5,668 nucleotides of DNA from Mycobacteriaceae bacterium (GTDB taxonomy: Bacteria > Actinomycetota > Actinomycetes > Mycobacteriales > Mycobacteriaceae), in assembly GCA_019242135.1 (NCBI GenBank), contig JAFAWC010000263.1, positions 1 to 5,668 of the forward strand. Direction: 5' to 3'. The notes below the pieces were generated by a model, which saw only the letters and a list, made by a program, of their open reading frames with translations, was not told the DNA's origin and did no database searches. How positions within the stretch are numbered: position 1 is the first letter of the stretch; every line of letters starts with the position of its first letter. Shown here one piece after another: positions 1 through 5,668 of the stretch. The position numbers and the translations under genes were made by a program.

Positions 1-240
1 AACCAGGCGTTCGTCGGGCAATGCGTCAGCCTCGGCCGCAAGCGGGCGACGGTTCAGCTGTCACACACCGACGACACGCCCCGGCGGACGTACATCGCGG
101 GACGCCCGGCAGCAGCGATCAAGGAATGGATTTGCAAGGGCACGGTCAGTTTCATTGCGCGCGAGGGGCGCCGACCGGGCTCGTACTTCTGGCTCCGGGG
201 CGGCAAGAGGCCCACGGCAGAACGGGTGGCGGTCGGATGA
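1..240 (+). CDS. Partial C-terminus of a probable FAD/NAD(P)-dependent oxidoreductase (NDH-2-like)
   Basis: The frame starting at base 1 is open from the left edge to a TGA at 238-240, giving the last 79 residues of a gene whose start lies outside the window. The segment QCVSLGRKRATVQLSH, then DDTPRR, then AGRPAAAIKEW resembles the C-terminal end of actinobacterial NDH-2-like pyridine-nucleotide/FAD oxidoreductases, recalled from family knowledge and not searched. The FAD- and NAD-binding motifs would lie upstream and cannot be seen. The tail is basic (REGRRPGS, RGGKRPTAER). The stop overlaps the ATG of the following sigma-factor gene (ATGA at 237-240), so the two are probably co-transcribed and translationally coupled. 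This fits the known habit of ECF41 sigma genes to sit beside a carboxymuconolactone decarboxylase, oxidoreductase or epimerase gene. That the frame is coding is fairly sure; the family is probable; substrate and electron acceptor are unknown. Confidence 0.68.
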   Translation, partial: NQAFVGQCVSLGRKRATVQLSHTDDTPRRTYIAGRPAAAIKEWICKGTVSFIAREGRRPGSYFWLRGGKRPTAERVAVG

Positions 241-1142
241 GTGATTCGTCTCGCGGTGGTGCCGAGCACGCTGAGCGGTTCACCCACCTGCGGCCGCTGT
301 TGTTCACGATCGTCTACGAGATCCTCGGCTCGGCCAGCGAATCCGATGACGTGCTGCAGGACAGCTACCTGCGCTGGGCGCAGGTCGACCTGGCCACGGT
401 GCGGGACACCAAGTCGTACCTGGCGCAGCTGGTGACCCGGCAGGCGCTCAACGCGCTGCGTGCCGACGCCCGTCGCCGCGAGGAGTACGTCGGGCCGTGG
501 CTGCCCGAACCGCTGCTGCTCGAGGAGCAGGACCCGGCGGCGGACGTCGTTCTGGCGGAATCGGTGTCGATGGCGATGATGGTCGTGCTCGAGACGCTCG
601 GCCCCGACGAGCGTGCGGTGTTCGTGCTGCGCGAGGTGTTCGGGTTCGACTACGACGAGATCGCCTCCGCGGTCGGCAAATCCACAACGGCGGCGCGCCA
701 GATCGCGCACCGCGCGCGAGAGCATGTGCAGTCGAGGCGCAAGCGGTTTGATCCGGTAGATCCCCAGCATGCCGAACGGATCGCTGCCCAGTTCCTCGCC
801 GCCGCGGCCAACGGCGACGTCGACGGGCTGATGGCGCTGCTCGCACCCGACGTGGCGTGGATCGCCGACGGTGGCGGAAAGGTGAGCGCGGCGCGCCGCC
901 CGGTGGTCGGCGCCCGGAAGGTGGCGAACGCGATCGTCGGCCTGGTTCGAAAAGGACTGCCTGAGTTGCGAATCGAGTGGGTCACCTGCAACAGCGCGCC
1001 GGCGGTGCTGGTGTACAGCGGTGGCCGCGTCGATATCGTCATCGCCATCGACGTGGTCGACGGCAAGATCGCCAACTTCTATGCGGTCCGCAATCCGGAG
1101 AAGCTTTCGACCGCCACGGTGCCACGCCGGATCACCCGATGA
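237..1142 (+). CDS. sigJ: ECF RNA polymerase sigma factor, SigJ / ECF41 type, with SnoaL-like C-terminal domain
   Basis: A 301-residue sigma factor that directs RNA polymerase to specific promoters. Region 2 covers about residues 14-80 and includes DDVLQD at 37-42. Region 4 covers about 110-165, with the helix-turn-helix near 140-161 (DEIASAVGKSTTAARQI). Residues from about 175 to the end form a SnoaL/NTF2-like domain. Three ECF41 hallmarks are visible: YVGPWLPEPL in the linker (84-93), DGGGK (211-215) and NPEKL (286-290; the usual form is NPDKL). In this family the C-terminal domain tunes activity, replacing a separate anti-sigma factor; none is encoded beside it here. I chose the ATG at 237 because it overlaps the oxidoreductase stop (ATGA) and has a GGTGGCGG purine-rich stretch upstream. 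The open frame continues back to base 21, but that part overlaps the oxidoreductase frame. Family assignment is firm. The symbol follows the usual SigJ naming and does not prove orthology to M. tuberculosis SigJ. Confidence 0.93.
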   Translation: MSDSSRGGAEHAERFTHLRPLLFTIVYEILGSASESDDVLQDSYLRWAQVDLATVRDTKSYLAQLVTRQALNALRADARRREEYVGPWLPEPLLLEEQDPAADVVLAESVSMAMMVVLETLGPDERAVFVLREVFGFDYDEIASAVGKSTTAARQIAHRAREHVQSRRKRFDPVDPQHAERIAAQFLAAAANGDVDGLMALLAPDVAWIADGGGKVSAARRPVVGARKVANAIVGLVRKGLPELRIEWVTCNSAPAVLVYSGGRVDIVIAIDVVDGKIANFYAVRNPEKLSTATVPRRITR

Positions 1143-1165
1143 TCGTGCGTCTGTCACGCTAGGGC

Positions 1166-2506
1166 GTGCGCATCGAGCGGATCGGCGGCCTGGGTGACGC
1201 TTGCACGGTGCTGCTCGCGGTCGCAGATGCCGCCGACCGGTTCGGATTTGGCAGCGCCGCGGCACTGATCGGTGACTGGTTCGGCTCCCGTGCAGTGATC
1301 GCGCCGCTGCGGGCCGCACCCGTGTCAGCCCGCGAGGTGTTCGCCACGCGCGCGGGCGCATCCCACGGCGCCGCGATCGGTGGCGGATGGATCGGGTATC
1401 TGTCGTATCCGGAGTTGTCGCACCCGGACTTGACGCACCGGCACGCCCGGGCGCCGCGCATCCCCCACGCCGCGGGCGGCTGGGCGGACTTCGTGTTGCG
1501 GCAGGACCGCGACGGCACCTGGTGGTACGAATGTTTGTCCGGCGAAGCGATGCCGTCGTGGCTGGCAGGGGCGCTGTCGCGGCGGCCGGATCGACCGAAG
1601 TGCCGCATCGAGTGGGCCGGCGCCGACCGGGACACCCACCGGGCCGGGGTGCTGGCGTGCCTGGACGCGATCGCCGCCGGCGAGGTGTACCAGGCCTGTG
1701 TGTGCACCCAGTTCACCGGGGAGCTCGTCGGCGATGAACTGCGCGACGAGTGCGCGCGCGACGGCTGGGTCGCGCGGGCGGCGGTGGACTTCTTCGCCGA
1801 CACCGTCGGCAGAACCGCTCCCGCACGTGCCGCTTTCGTCGCGGGCGCGTGGGGTGCGGTGGCGTCCCTGTCGCCCGAGCTGTTCCTGAGCCGTCGCGGC
1901 GTGACCGTTACGTCCAGCCCGATCAAGGGCACCGCGCCGCGATCGGTGCCGCCGGCGGAATTGTTGGCATCGGCCAAGGACGTGGCCGAAAACATCATGA
2001 TCGTCGACCTGGTTCGCAATGACCTGGGACGCGTGGCCACGGTCGGCAGCGTCACCACGCCCGAACTGCTGGCGGTGCGTCCGGCCCCGGGTGTGTGGCA
2101 TCTGGTGTCCACGGTGTCAGCGCAGGTGGCGGCGGACGTGCCGATGGCCTCGCTGCTGAACGCGACCTTCCCGCCGGCGTCGGTGACCGGCACACCCAAG
2201 ACCCGGGCTCGGCAGCTGCTCTCGCGCTGGGAGCCGGTAAGCCGCGGAATATTCTGCGGCACAATAGGTCTGGCTTCCCCGATCGCCGGAACCGAACTGA
2301 ATGTGGCGATCCGTACGGTCGAAATCGATGCCCGCGGCTCGGCCGTACTCGGCGTTGGCGGTGGCATTACCGCGGACTCGGACGCCGACAACGAATGGGA
2401 CGAATGCATGCATAAGGCCGCGCCGATCATCGGAGTTGGTCAGCGGGCCGGTTCTGTCGCTTCTGTCGCTCCGTTCGCTGCTTTCGCGCGCAGCACCGCG
2501 TCATAG
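1166..2506 (+). CDS. pabB: Aminodeoxychorismate synthase component I
   Basis: A 446-residue cytoplasmic enzyme that aminates chorismate to 4-amino-4-deoxychorismate, the precursor of p-aminobenzoate and folate, using ammonia from a separate PabA glutaminase (not in this window). The chorismate-binding domain occupies about residues 150-420. Visible motifs are SLSPELFLS, PIKGT (252-256), ENIMIVDLVRND (275-286), HLVSTV (from H312), TGTPK (341-345), GVGGGI (396-401) and EWDECMHK (410-417), where E410 and E413 are the likely Mg-binding acids. K254 in PIKGT is the key call: anthranilate synthase TrpE has Ala there, while PabB uses the Lys as a nucleophile. The N-terminal domain is short. GTG 1166 is the first possible start because an in-frame TAG lies at 1160-1162. 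AGGG ends one base before it, too close for a normal RBS; CACGCT at 1155-1160 is only a weak -10, so readthrough from the sigma gene is equally possible. The last ~28 residues are an Ala/Ser-rich tail overlapping rsmI. Confidence 0.93.
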   Translation: MRIERIGGLGDACTVLLAVADAADRFGFGSAAALIGDWFGSRAVIAPLRAAPVSAREVFATRAGASHGAAIGGGWIGYLSYPELSHPDLTHRHARAPRIPHAAGGWADFVLRQDRDGTWWYECLSGEAMPSWLAGALSRRPDRPKCRIEWAGADRDTHRAGVLACLDAIAAGEVYQACVCTQFTGELVGDELRDECARDGWVARAAVDFFADTVGRTAPARAAFVAGAWGAVASLSPELFLSRRGVTVTSSPIKGTAPRSVPPAELLASAKDVAENIMIVDLVRNDLGRVATVGSVTTPELLAVRPAPGVWHLVSTVSAQVAADVPMASLLNATFPPASVTGTPKTRARQLLSRWEPVSRGIFCGTIGLASPIAGTELNVAIRTVEIDARGSAVLGVGGGITADSDADNEWDECMHKAAPIIGVGQRAGSVASVAPFAAFARSTAS

Positions 2507-3312
2507 AGGTCGCGCCGCGAAGGCGCGCCGGAATGGGCGCCGACCACCTGAGCGCACGCGTCTTTGACCCGCATGCCGGACTCGACGAGCGTGCCGACCT
2601 CGGCGACCAGCACCGCCATGTCTGCCATGGGCTGCGCGCCGGCCAGGACCACGGTGATCTCGCCGAGCACACCGCCTTCGGCCCAGTCGGCTAACTCGGC
2701 CAGCGAGCCGCGCACCACTTCCTCGTGCACCTTCGTCAACTCCCGGCACACCACCGCCCGGCGGTCTGATCCGAGTTCAGCAGCCGCGTCTACAAGACAG
2801 GCCGCCAGCCGGCGCGGCGACTCGAAGAACACGCAGGTGCGCTGTTCGGCGGCCAAGGTCGCCAGCCACGCCTTGCGTGCCGAACGCTTGCGGGGGGCGA
2901 AGCCCTCGAAACAGAACCTGGCGAACGGCAGGCCCGACACGGCCAACGCCGTCGTCACCGCCGACGGACCGGGCAGGCATGAGACCGGTATCCCTTCGGC
3001 GATGCACGCCGTCACCAGCCGGAAGCCGGGATCGCTGACCAGTGGCATTCCGGCGTCGGTGACCGCCAGCACCGTCGCGCCACCTTTGAGGTTCTTCACC
3101 AGGGACGGCACCCGCGCGGCCTCGTTCTGGTCGAAGAGACTCACCACTTTGCCGGTGATCCGCACGCCGAGCGCACCCGCCAGGGTGCGCACCCGCCGGG
3201 TGTCCTCTGCGGCCACGACGTCGGCGGAGCCGAGCGCCGTCACGAGTCGGGCGGAGGCGTCGGACGGCTGACCCAGCGGCGTGGCCCCCAGCAGCAATCG
3301 ACCACCGGCCAT
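2440..3312 (-). CDS. rsmI: 16S rRNA (cytidine-1402-2'-O)-methyltransferase
   Basis: A 290-residue SAM-dependent methyltransferase of the tetrapyrrole-methylase fold that 2'-O-methylates C1402 in the decoding centre of 16S rRNA. Motifs in order are GRLLLGATPLGQPSD near the N-terminus, AAEDTRR, LAVTDAGMPLVSDPG (about 82-96), CLPGPSAVTTAL, FCFEGFAPRK, TCVFFESPRRL, CRELTKVHEEVVRG and GEITVVLAG. A C-terminal helix-turn-helix-like segment with GMRVKDACAQV and RRDLYDAVL follows. Length matches the family (E. coli about 286). The loop has GQPSD where most family members have GNLGD, which I believe is usual in mycobacteria. M89 replaces the usual Thr of DAGTP. The ATG at 3310-3312 lies 6 nt after a TAGGCT -10-like element, so the mRNA is probably leaderless. 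The gene is divergent from pmt, and its last 67 bp overlap pabB on the opposite strand. Confidence 0.95.
   Translation of the reverse strand: MAGGRLLLGATPLGQPSDASARLVTALGSADVVAAEDTRRVRTLAGALGVRITGKVVSLFDQNEAARVPSLVKNLKGGATVLAVTDAGMPLVSDPGFRLVTACIAEGIPVSCLPGPSAVTTALAVSGLPFARFCFEGFAPRKRSARKAWLATLAAEQRTCVFFESPRRLAACLVDAAAELGSDRRAVVCRELTKVHEEVVRGSLAELADWAEGGVLGEITVVLAGAQPMADMAVLVAEVGTLVESGMRVKDACAQVVGAHSGAPSRRDLYDAVLRAKAANGATEATEPAR
2452..2487. repeat. 9-bp in-frame repeat inside the pabB/rsmI overlap
   Basis: TTCTGTCGC occurs twice in tandem at 2452-2460 and 2461-2469, followed by two degenerate copies ending in TTCGC (2470-2478 and 2479-2487). Because the unit is nine bases it keeps both reading frames: pabB reads Ser-Val-Ala twice and rsmI reads Ala-Thr-Glu twice. 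It lies entirely within the convergent 67-bp overlap of the two C-terminal coding ends. Confidence 0.7.
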
Positions 3313-3318
3313 TCCGAC

Positions 3319-3324
3319 AGCCTA
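3319..3324 (-). promoter_or_regulatory. Probable -10 element for leaderless rsmI transcript
   Basis: Read on the reverse strand this is TAGGCT, a TANNNT match, followed by six bases and then the rsmI ATG at 3312. The spacing would place transcription initiation at or next to the start codon. No ribosome-binding site or -35 box is visible. It overlaps the pmt -10 element by two bases. Confidence 0.42.
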
Positions 3325-3328
3325 CGAT
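3323..3328 (+). promoter_or_regulatory. Probable -10 element for leaderless pmt transcript
   Basis: TACGAT fits the mycobacterial TANNNT -10 pattern. Seven bases separate it from GTG 3336, which places the expected transcription start at the start codon itself. No ribosome-binding site is present in the 23-bp gap, which agrees with a leaderless mRNA. No good -35 hexamer is visible, which is common in mycobacteria. It shares bases 3323-3324 with the opposing -10 element of rsmI. Confidence 0.5.
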
Positions 3329-3335
3329 CGCCGAT

Positions 3336-4880
3336 GTGACCGTTGCTGCCGTCGAACCGCGCGCCCAGGAGCGCGAGGCCCCGATGATCAGCCCGGGACC
3401 GGTGGAGCCGGCGGCCGACTTCGGGCCCACCGACCGGCTGCAGGGATGGGCCATGACGGCGGTCATCGCCGCGCTCGCCGCGATCACCCGGTTCCTCACC
3501 GTGTGGGAGCCCACCGACGCGGGCACGCCGATCTTCGACGAGAAGCACTACGTGCCGCAGGCCTGGCAGATGCTGCACAACGGCGGTGTCGAGGACAACC
3601 CGGGGTACGGGCTGGTCGTGCACCCGCCGGTGGGCAAGATGCTGATCGCGATCGGCGAAGCGCTGTTCGGCTACAACGGCCTGGGCTGGCGGTTCAGCGG
3701 CGCGGTGCTGGGGGTCGTTCTCGTCGTGGTGGTCGCGCGGACCGCTCGGCGGATCAGCCGCTCGACGCTGGTCGGCGGGATCGCCGGCTTGCTGATCATC
3801 GCCGACGGGGTCAGTTTCGTCACGGCGCGCACAGCGCTGCTCGACGGATTTTTGACCGTGTTTGTCGTGGCGGCGTTCGGCGCGCTGATCGTCGACCGCG
3901 ACCAGGTCCGGGCGCGCATGCACACCGCCTACGTCGAGGGCCGCATCGCCGACACCCCGCTGGGCCCGCGGCTGGGGGTGCGGTGGTGGCGCTTCGGCGC
4001 GGGAGTGCTGCTCGGGCTGGGGTTCGCCACCAAATGGTCCGGGCTGTACTTCATGGTGTGCTTCGCGGCGTTGTCGTTGGCGTTCGACGTAGCCGCCCGA
4101 CGGCAGTACCACGTCCCGCGGCCCTGGCTGGGTGTCTTGCGCCGCGACGTAGCCCCCACCGCCTACGTGACGGCGGTCATTCCGTTCGCGGTCTACCTGG
4201 CGTCATATGCACCGTGGTTCGCGTCCGAGACCGCGGTCGACCGCTACGAGGTGGGGCGGTCGATCGGTCCCGGCGGCCTGCTGCCGGACGCGGTCCGATC
4301 GCTCTGGCACTACACCTACGGCGTGTACAAATTCCACGCCGGGCTGACCAACGCCGCGGGGAATTACCACCCGTGGGAGTCCAAGCCGTGGGCGTGGCCG
4401 ATGTCACTGCGGCCGGTGCTGTACGCGATAGACCAGCAGAACGTTCCCGGCTGCGGAACCCAGTCCTGCGTCAAGGCGGTGCTGCTCGTCGGCACCCCGG
4501 CGTTGTGGTGGATCGCGGTGCCGGTGCTGCTGTGGGCACTGTGGCGGGCCGCGGTCAAGCGTGACTGGCGGTACGGCGCGGTGCTGGTCGGCTACTGCGC
4601 GGGCTGGTTGCCGTGGTTCGGTGACATCGGGCGCCAGATGTATTTCTTCTACGCCGCGCCGATGGCGGCATTCCTGGTGATAGCCATCGCGCTGATCCTC
4701 GGCGACATCGTGCACAAGCCGGGCCAATCGGCCGAACGACGAACGCTGGGGCTGCTCGTGGCCAGCTTGTACGTCGCGCTGGTCATCGCGAATTTCGCGT
4801 GGCTGTTCCCGGTGCTCACCGGGATCCCGATGTCCCCGCAGACCTGGAACATGGAGATCTGGCTGCCCAGCTGGCGGTGA
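3336..4880 (+). CDS. pmt: Polyprenyl-phosphate-mannose protein O-mannosyltransferase
   Basis: A 514-residue multipass membrane glycosyltransferase (GT39, GT-C fold) that transfers mannose from polyprenyl-phosphomannose to Ser/Thr of proteins being exported through Sec. Visible signatures are FDEKHYVPQAW with the catalytic Asp-Glu pair at D68-E69 in the first external loop, HPPVGK (96-101), LGWRFSG (from 116), TARTALLDGF (from 163), FATKWSGLYF (from 230), NYHPWESKPW (343-352), GDIGRQMYFFYA (from 429) and the C-terminal end NMEIWLPSWR. About ten to eleven hydrophobic segments are present, the first near 37-56. C373 and C378 in CGTQSC could form a disulfide in a loop. GTG 3336 lies 7 nt after TACGAT, as expected for a leaderless mRNA; ATG at 3384 (residue 17) is an alternative start. 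The ATG at 3334 runs straight into TGA. The M. tuberculosis homologue is Rv1002c, about 503 residues from memory. It is convergent with the DUF2330-like gene. Confidence 0.95.
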   Translation: MTVAAVEPRAQEREAPMISPGPVEPAADFGPTDRLQGWAMTAVIAALAAITRFLTVWEPTDAGTPIFDEKHYVPQAWQMLHNGGVEDNPGYGLVVHPPVGKMLIAIGEALFGYNGLGWRFSGAVLGVVLVVVVARTARRISRSTLVGGIAGLLIIADGVSFVTARTALLDGFLTVFVVAAFGALIVDRDQVRARMHTAYVEGRIADTPLGPRLGVRWWRFGAGVLLGLGFATKWSGLYFMVCFAALSLAFDVAARRQYHVPRPWLGVLRRDVAPTAYVTAVIPFAVYLASYAPWFASETAVDRYEVGRSIGPGGLLPDAVRSLWHYTYGVYKFHAGLTNAAGNYHPWESKPWAWPMSLRPVLYAIDQQNVPGCGTQSCVKAVLLVGTPALWWIAVPVLLWALWRAAVKRDWRYGAVLVGYCAGWLPWFGDIGRQMYFFYAAPMAAFLVIAIALILGDIVHKPGQSAERRTLGLLVASLYVALVIANFAWLFPVLTGIPMSPQTWNMEIWLPSWR

Positions 4881-4883
4881 TCA

Positions 4884-4966
4884 ACGGCGCTGGGGTCATC
4901 GGCGCGCTGGGGTCATCGGCGCGCTGGGATCCTCGGCGCGCTGGGGTCATGGACGCGCTCGGCCTC
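4884..4966. repeat. 17-bp tandem repeat, about four to five copies, between pmt and the DUF2330-like gene
   Basis: The unit is GGCGCGCTGGGGTCATC. Copies lie at 4884-4900 (14 of 17 bases match), 4901-4917 (taken as the consensus), 4918-4934 (two changes, giving GGGATCCTC) and 4935-4951 (last base changed). A degenerate shortened copy lies at about 4952-4966. The array begins three bases after the pmt stop, fills the whole intergenic gap and runs into the end of the reverse-strand gene, whose stop codon is in the fourth copy. A unit of 17 is not a multiple of three, so any copy reaching into the reading frame shifts it. Confidence 0.85.
4916..4944 (+). terminator. Strong GC hairpin, candidate terminator for pmt
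   Basis: Bases 4916-4928 can pair with 4932-4944 around a 3-base ATC loop. The core is GCGCGCTGGG against CTCGGCGCGC: ten pairs, of which two are G-U wobbles in the plus-strand RNA. Three weaker outer pairs, two of them wobbles, extend it. The stem starts 36 bases after the pmt stop. There is no U-tract, so classic intrinsic termination is uncertain, although mycobacterial terminators often lack one. On the reverse strand the wobble positions become A-C mismatches, so the hairpin favours plus-strand RNA. Confidence 0.4.
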
Positions 4967-5668
4967 GGCGCCGCAGCAGGACAACCATCAGCACGACCCC
5001 AGCGACGGCCACGACGAGCACGAACAGCAGCGCACCCGCGACGAACAACAACGGCGTGATATCGGTGTTTTTGTCTTGATAGATGACCTGTTGATAGGGG
5101 TCGTCGGTGGGAGCGACACCGAACTCGAAGTCCGAGGTGATCGACCCGGGGTCGGCGATCTGAACCGATGTCTTGGTGAGGTATGCACCACCGTCGTGAG
5201 CCAATGAGGACAGCGCCGCGTCGTTGATGCGGCCCGCGACCAAACCCGCGTAGTCGACCGTCGTGCTCTGCGTCGCGGCATCGGAGTCGGTGCGCTGCAT
5301 GCGGTGCTGGCCGAGCGTGTACACCACGACCTGTTGCGGTGTGTGCGCCGCCGCCGACATCCGCATGGGGTAGACCAACCGGCCGGAGCTGAACGTCAAC
5401 ATCACCGGGTCCACCGAACCGTCAAGCGCGACAGTGCTGGTGAGCCGCATCGCGACAAACGACCAGCCTTGTTTCAGGTAGGGGTCAAGCCGGCTGACAA
5501 CTTCCGGTCGCATGGTGTAGCCGTGCGCGTCCAACCACTGCTGGACACCGGACACGTCGCCGCCGGTCAACGTGGTGGCCTCCAGCGGCCCCAGTTGCAC
5601 CTGCTCGACCACCGTGGGAGCCGCCGACTGGGGGGGAGCCGCCGCCGACATCATTGCGCCGAACGTCC
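4947..5668 (-). CDS. Partial DUF2330-like membrane-anchored protein, N-terminus beyond window
   Basis: The reverse-strand frame ends at a TGA (complement of 4947-4949) and stays open to the right edge, showing about 239 residues of the C-terminal part. Two Met codons at 5649-5654 could be read as a start, but the frame continues upstream (TFGA) and no signal peptide follows them. A protein with this topology needs one, so the true start is probably outside. The segment WLDAHGY followed by YLKQGWSFVAMRLT matches my memory of DUF2330 proteins. VDPVMLTFSSGRLVYPMRMS and PQQVVVYTL fit a beta-rich extracytoplasmic domain. About 27 hydrophobic residues (PLLFVAGALLFVLVVAVAG and following, 4974-5054) form one membrane helix, then a basic tail RRRGRARP. 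This predicts an exposed domain anchored at its C-terminus. No catalytic motif and no cysteine is visible, and the function is unknown. Its stop codon lies within a 17-bp tandem repeat. The M. tuberculosis neighbourhood has a membrane protein gene (Rv1004c) that may correspond. Confidence 0.8.
   Translation of the reverse strand, partial: TFGAMMSAAAPPQSAAPTVVEQVQLGPLEATTLTGGDVSGVQQWLDAHGYTMRPEVVSRLDPYLKQGWSFVAMRLTSTVALDGSVDPVMLTFSSGRLVYPMRMSAAAHTPQQVVVYTLGQHRMQRTDSDAATQSTTVDYAGLVAGRINDAALSSLAHDGGAYLTKTSVQIADPGSITSDFEFGVAPTDDPYQQVIYQDKNTDITPLLFVAGALLFVLVVAVAGVVLMVVLLRRRGRARP

Noticed and set aside
59..65. TGTCACA, matching the -35 motif reported for ECF41 promoters
   Set aside because: No CGTC-like -10 follows at 16-17 bases, and it lies inside the oxidoreductase coding end. 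A single 7-mer match is expected by chance in a window of this size.
21..236. Upstream extension of the sigma-factor reading frame to an ATG at 21
   Set aside because: Its translation is low-complexity and resembles no sigma factor, and the same bases encode the oxidoreductase C-terminus in another frame. The ATGA overlap at 237 is the natural start.
1143..1165. Possible ECF-type promoter (TGTCACG at 1152-1158) before pabB
   Set aside because: No -10 match fits at the required distance, and the gap to the start codon is too short. At most a weak CACGCT -10 for a leaderless pabB start, noted in the pabB entry.
54..1361. Long reverse-strand open frame of 435 codons
   Set aside because: It is antisense to the sigma gene and the start of pabB, rich in Arg, His and Pro, with no recognisable domain. 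Long shadow frames are expected in high-GC DNA.
1159..2430. Reverse-strand open frame of 423 codons opposite pabB
   Set aside because: Ser/Ala/Arg/Pro-rich composition with no motifs, lying opposite a gene with intact catalytic motifs; a shadow frame.
2564..3271. Plus-strand open frame of 235 codons opposite rsmI
   Set aside because: Ser/Thr/Ala-rich translation with no family resemblance; rsmI on the other strand explains the region.
3240..4112. Reverse-strand open frame of 290 codons opposite pmt
   Set aside because: His/Arg/Pro/Glu-rich translation without domains, and it also covers the probable bidirectional promoter; a shadow of pmt.
3281..4564. Plus-strand open frame of 427 codons in a second frame of pmt
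   Set aside because: Arg/Gly-rich translation typical of an out-of-frame reading of a GC-rich gene; the pmt frame has all family motifs.
4884..4951. CRISPR array
   Set aside because: The 17-bp units are directly tandem with no unique spacers between them.

Overview
The window looks like ordinary chromosome from a high-GC actinobacterium, most likely a mycobacterium (Mycolicibacterium/Mycobacterium type). The evidence is strong GC bias at third codon positions, GTG starts, very short intergenic gaps, start codons placed where leaderless transcripts would begin, and the order pabB, rsmI, pmt. From memory this matches Rv1005c / Rv1003 / Rv1002c of M. tuberculosis. The species cannot be fixed from sequence alone.

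Layout, left to right. (1) 1-240 (+): C-terminal end of a gene cut by the window edge, probably an NDH-2-like FAD/NAD(P) oxidoreductase. (2) 237-1142 (+): an ECF sigma factor of the SigJ / ECF41 type with a SnoaL-like C-terminal domain. It is coupled to the oxidoreductase by an ATGA stop/start overlap. (3) 1166-2506 (+): pabB, aminodeoxychorismate synthase component I (folate pathway). (4) 2440-3312 (-): rsmI, the 16S rRNA 2'-O-methyltransferase for C1402. It converges on pabB and overlaps it by 67 bp. (5) 3336-4880 (+): pmt, the membrane protein O-mannosyltransferase, divergent from rsmI across only 23 bp. (6) 4947-5668 (-): a DUF2330-like single-pass membrane protein, convergent with pmt and cut at its 5' end by the right window edge.

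How the genes relate. The oxidoreductase and sigma factor form one unit, and ECF41 factors usually regulate an adjacent oxidoreductase-type gene. The pabB-rsmI-pmt block is housekeeping (folate, ribosome, protein glycosylation) with no shared pathway. Non-coding DNA is minimal: 23 bp before pabB, 23 bp between rsmI and pmt, and 66 bp between pmt and the DUF2330 gene. No stretch over 300 bp lacks a gene. I see no RNA gene, mobile element, CRISPR array or defence system.

The most notable structures are small: a probable bidirectional promoter with overlapping -10 elements that would give leaderless mRNAs both ways, a 17-bp tandem repeat between pmt and the DUF2330 gene that contains a strong hairpin and the DUF2330 stop codon, and a 9-bp in-frame duplication inside the pabB/rsmI overlap. 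I did not find a convincing undescribed multi-gene system.
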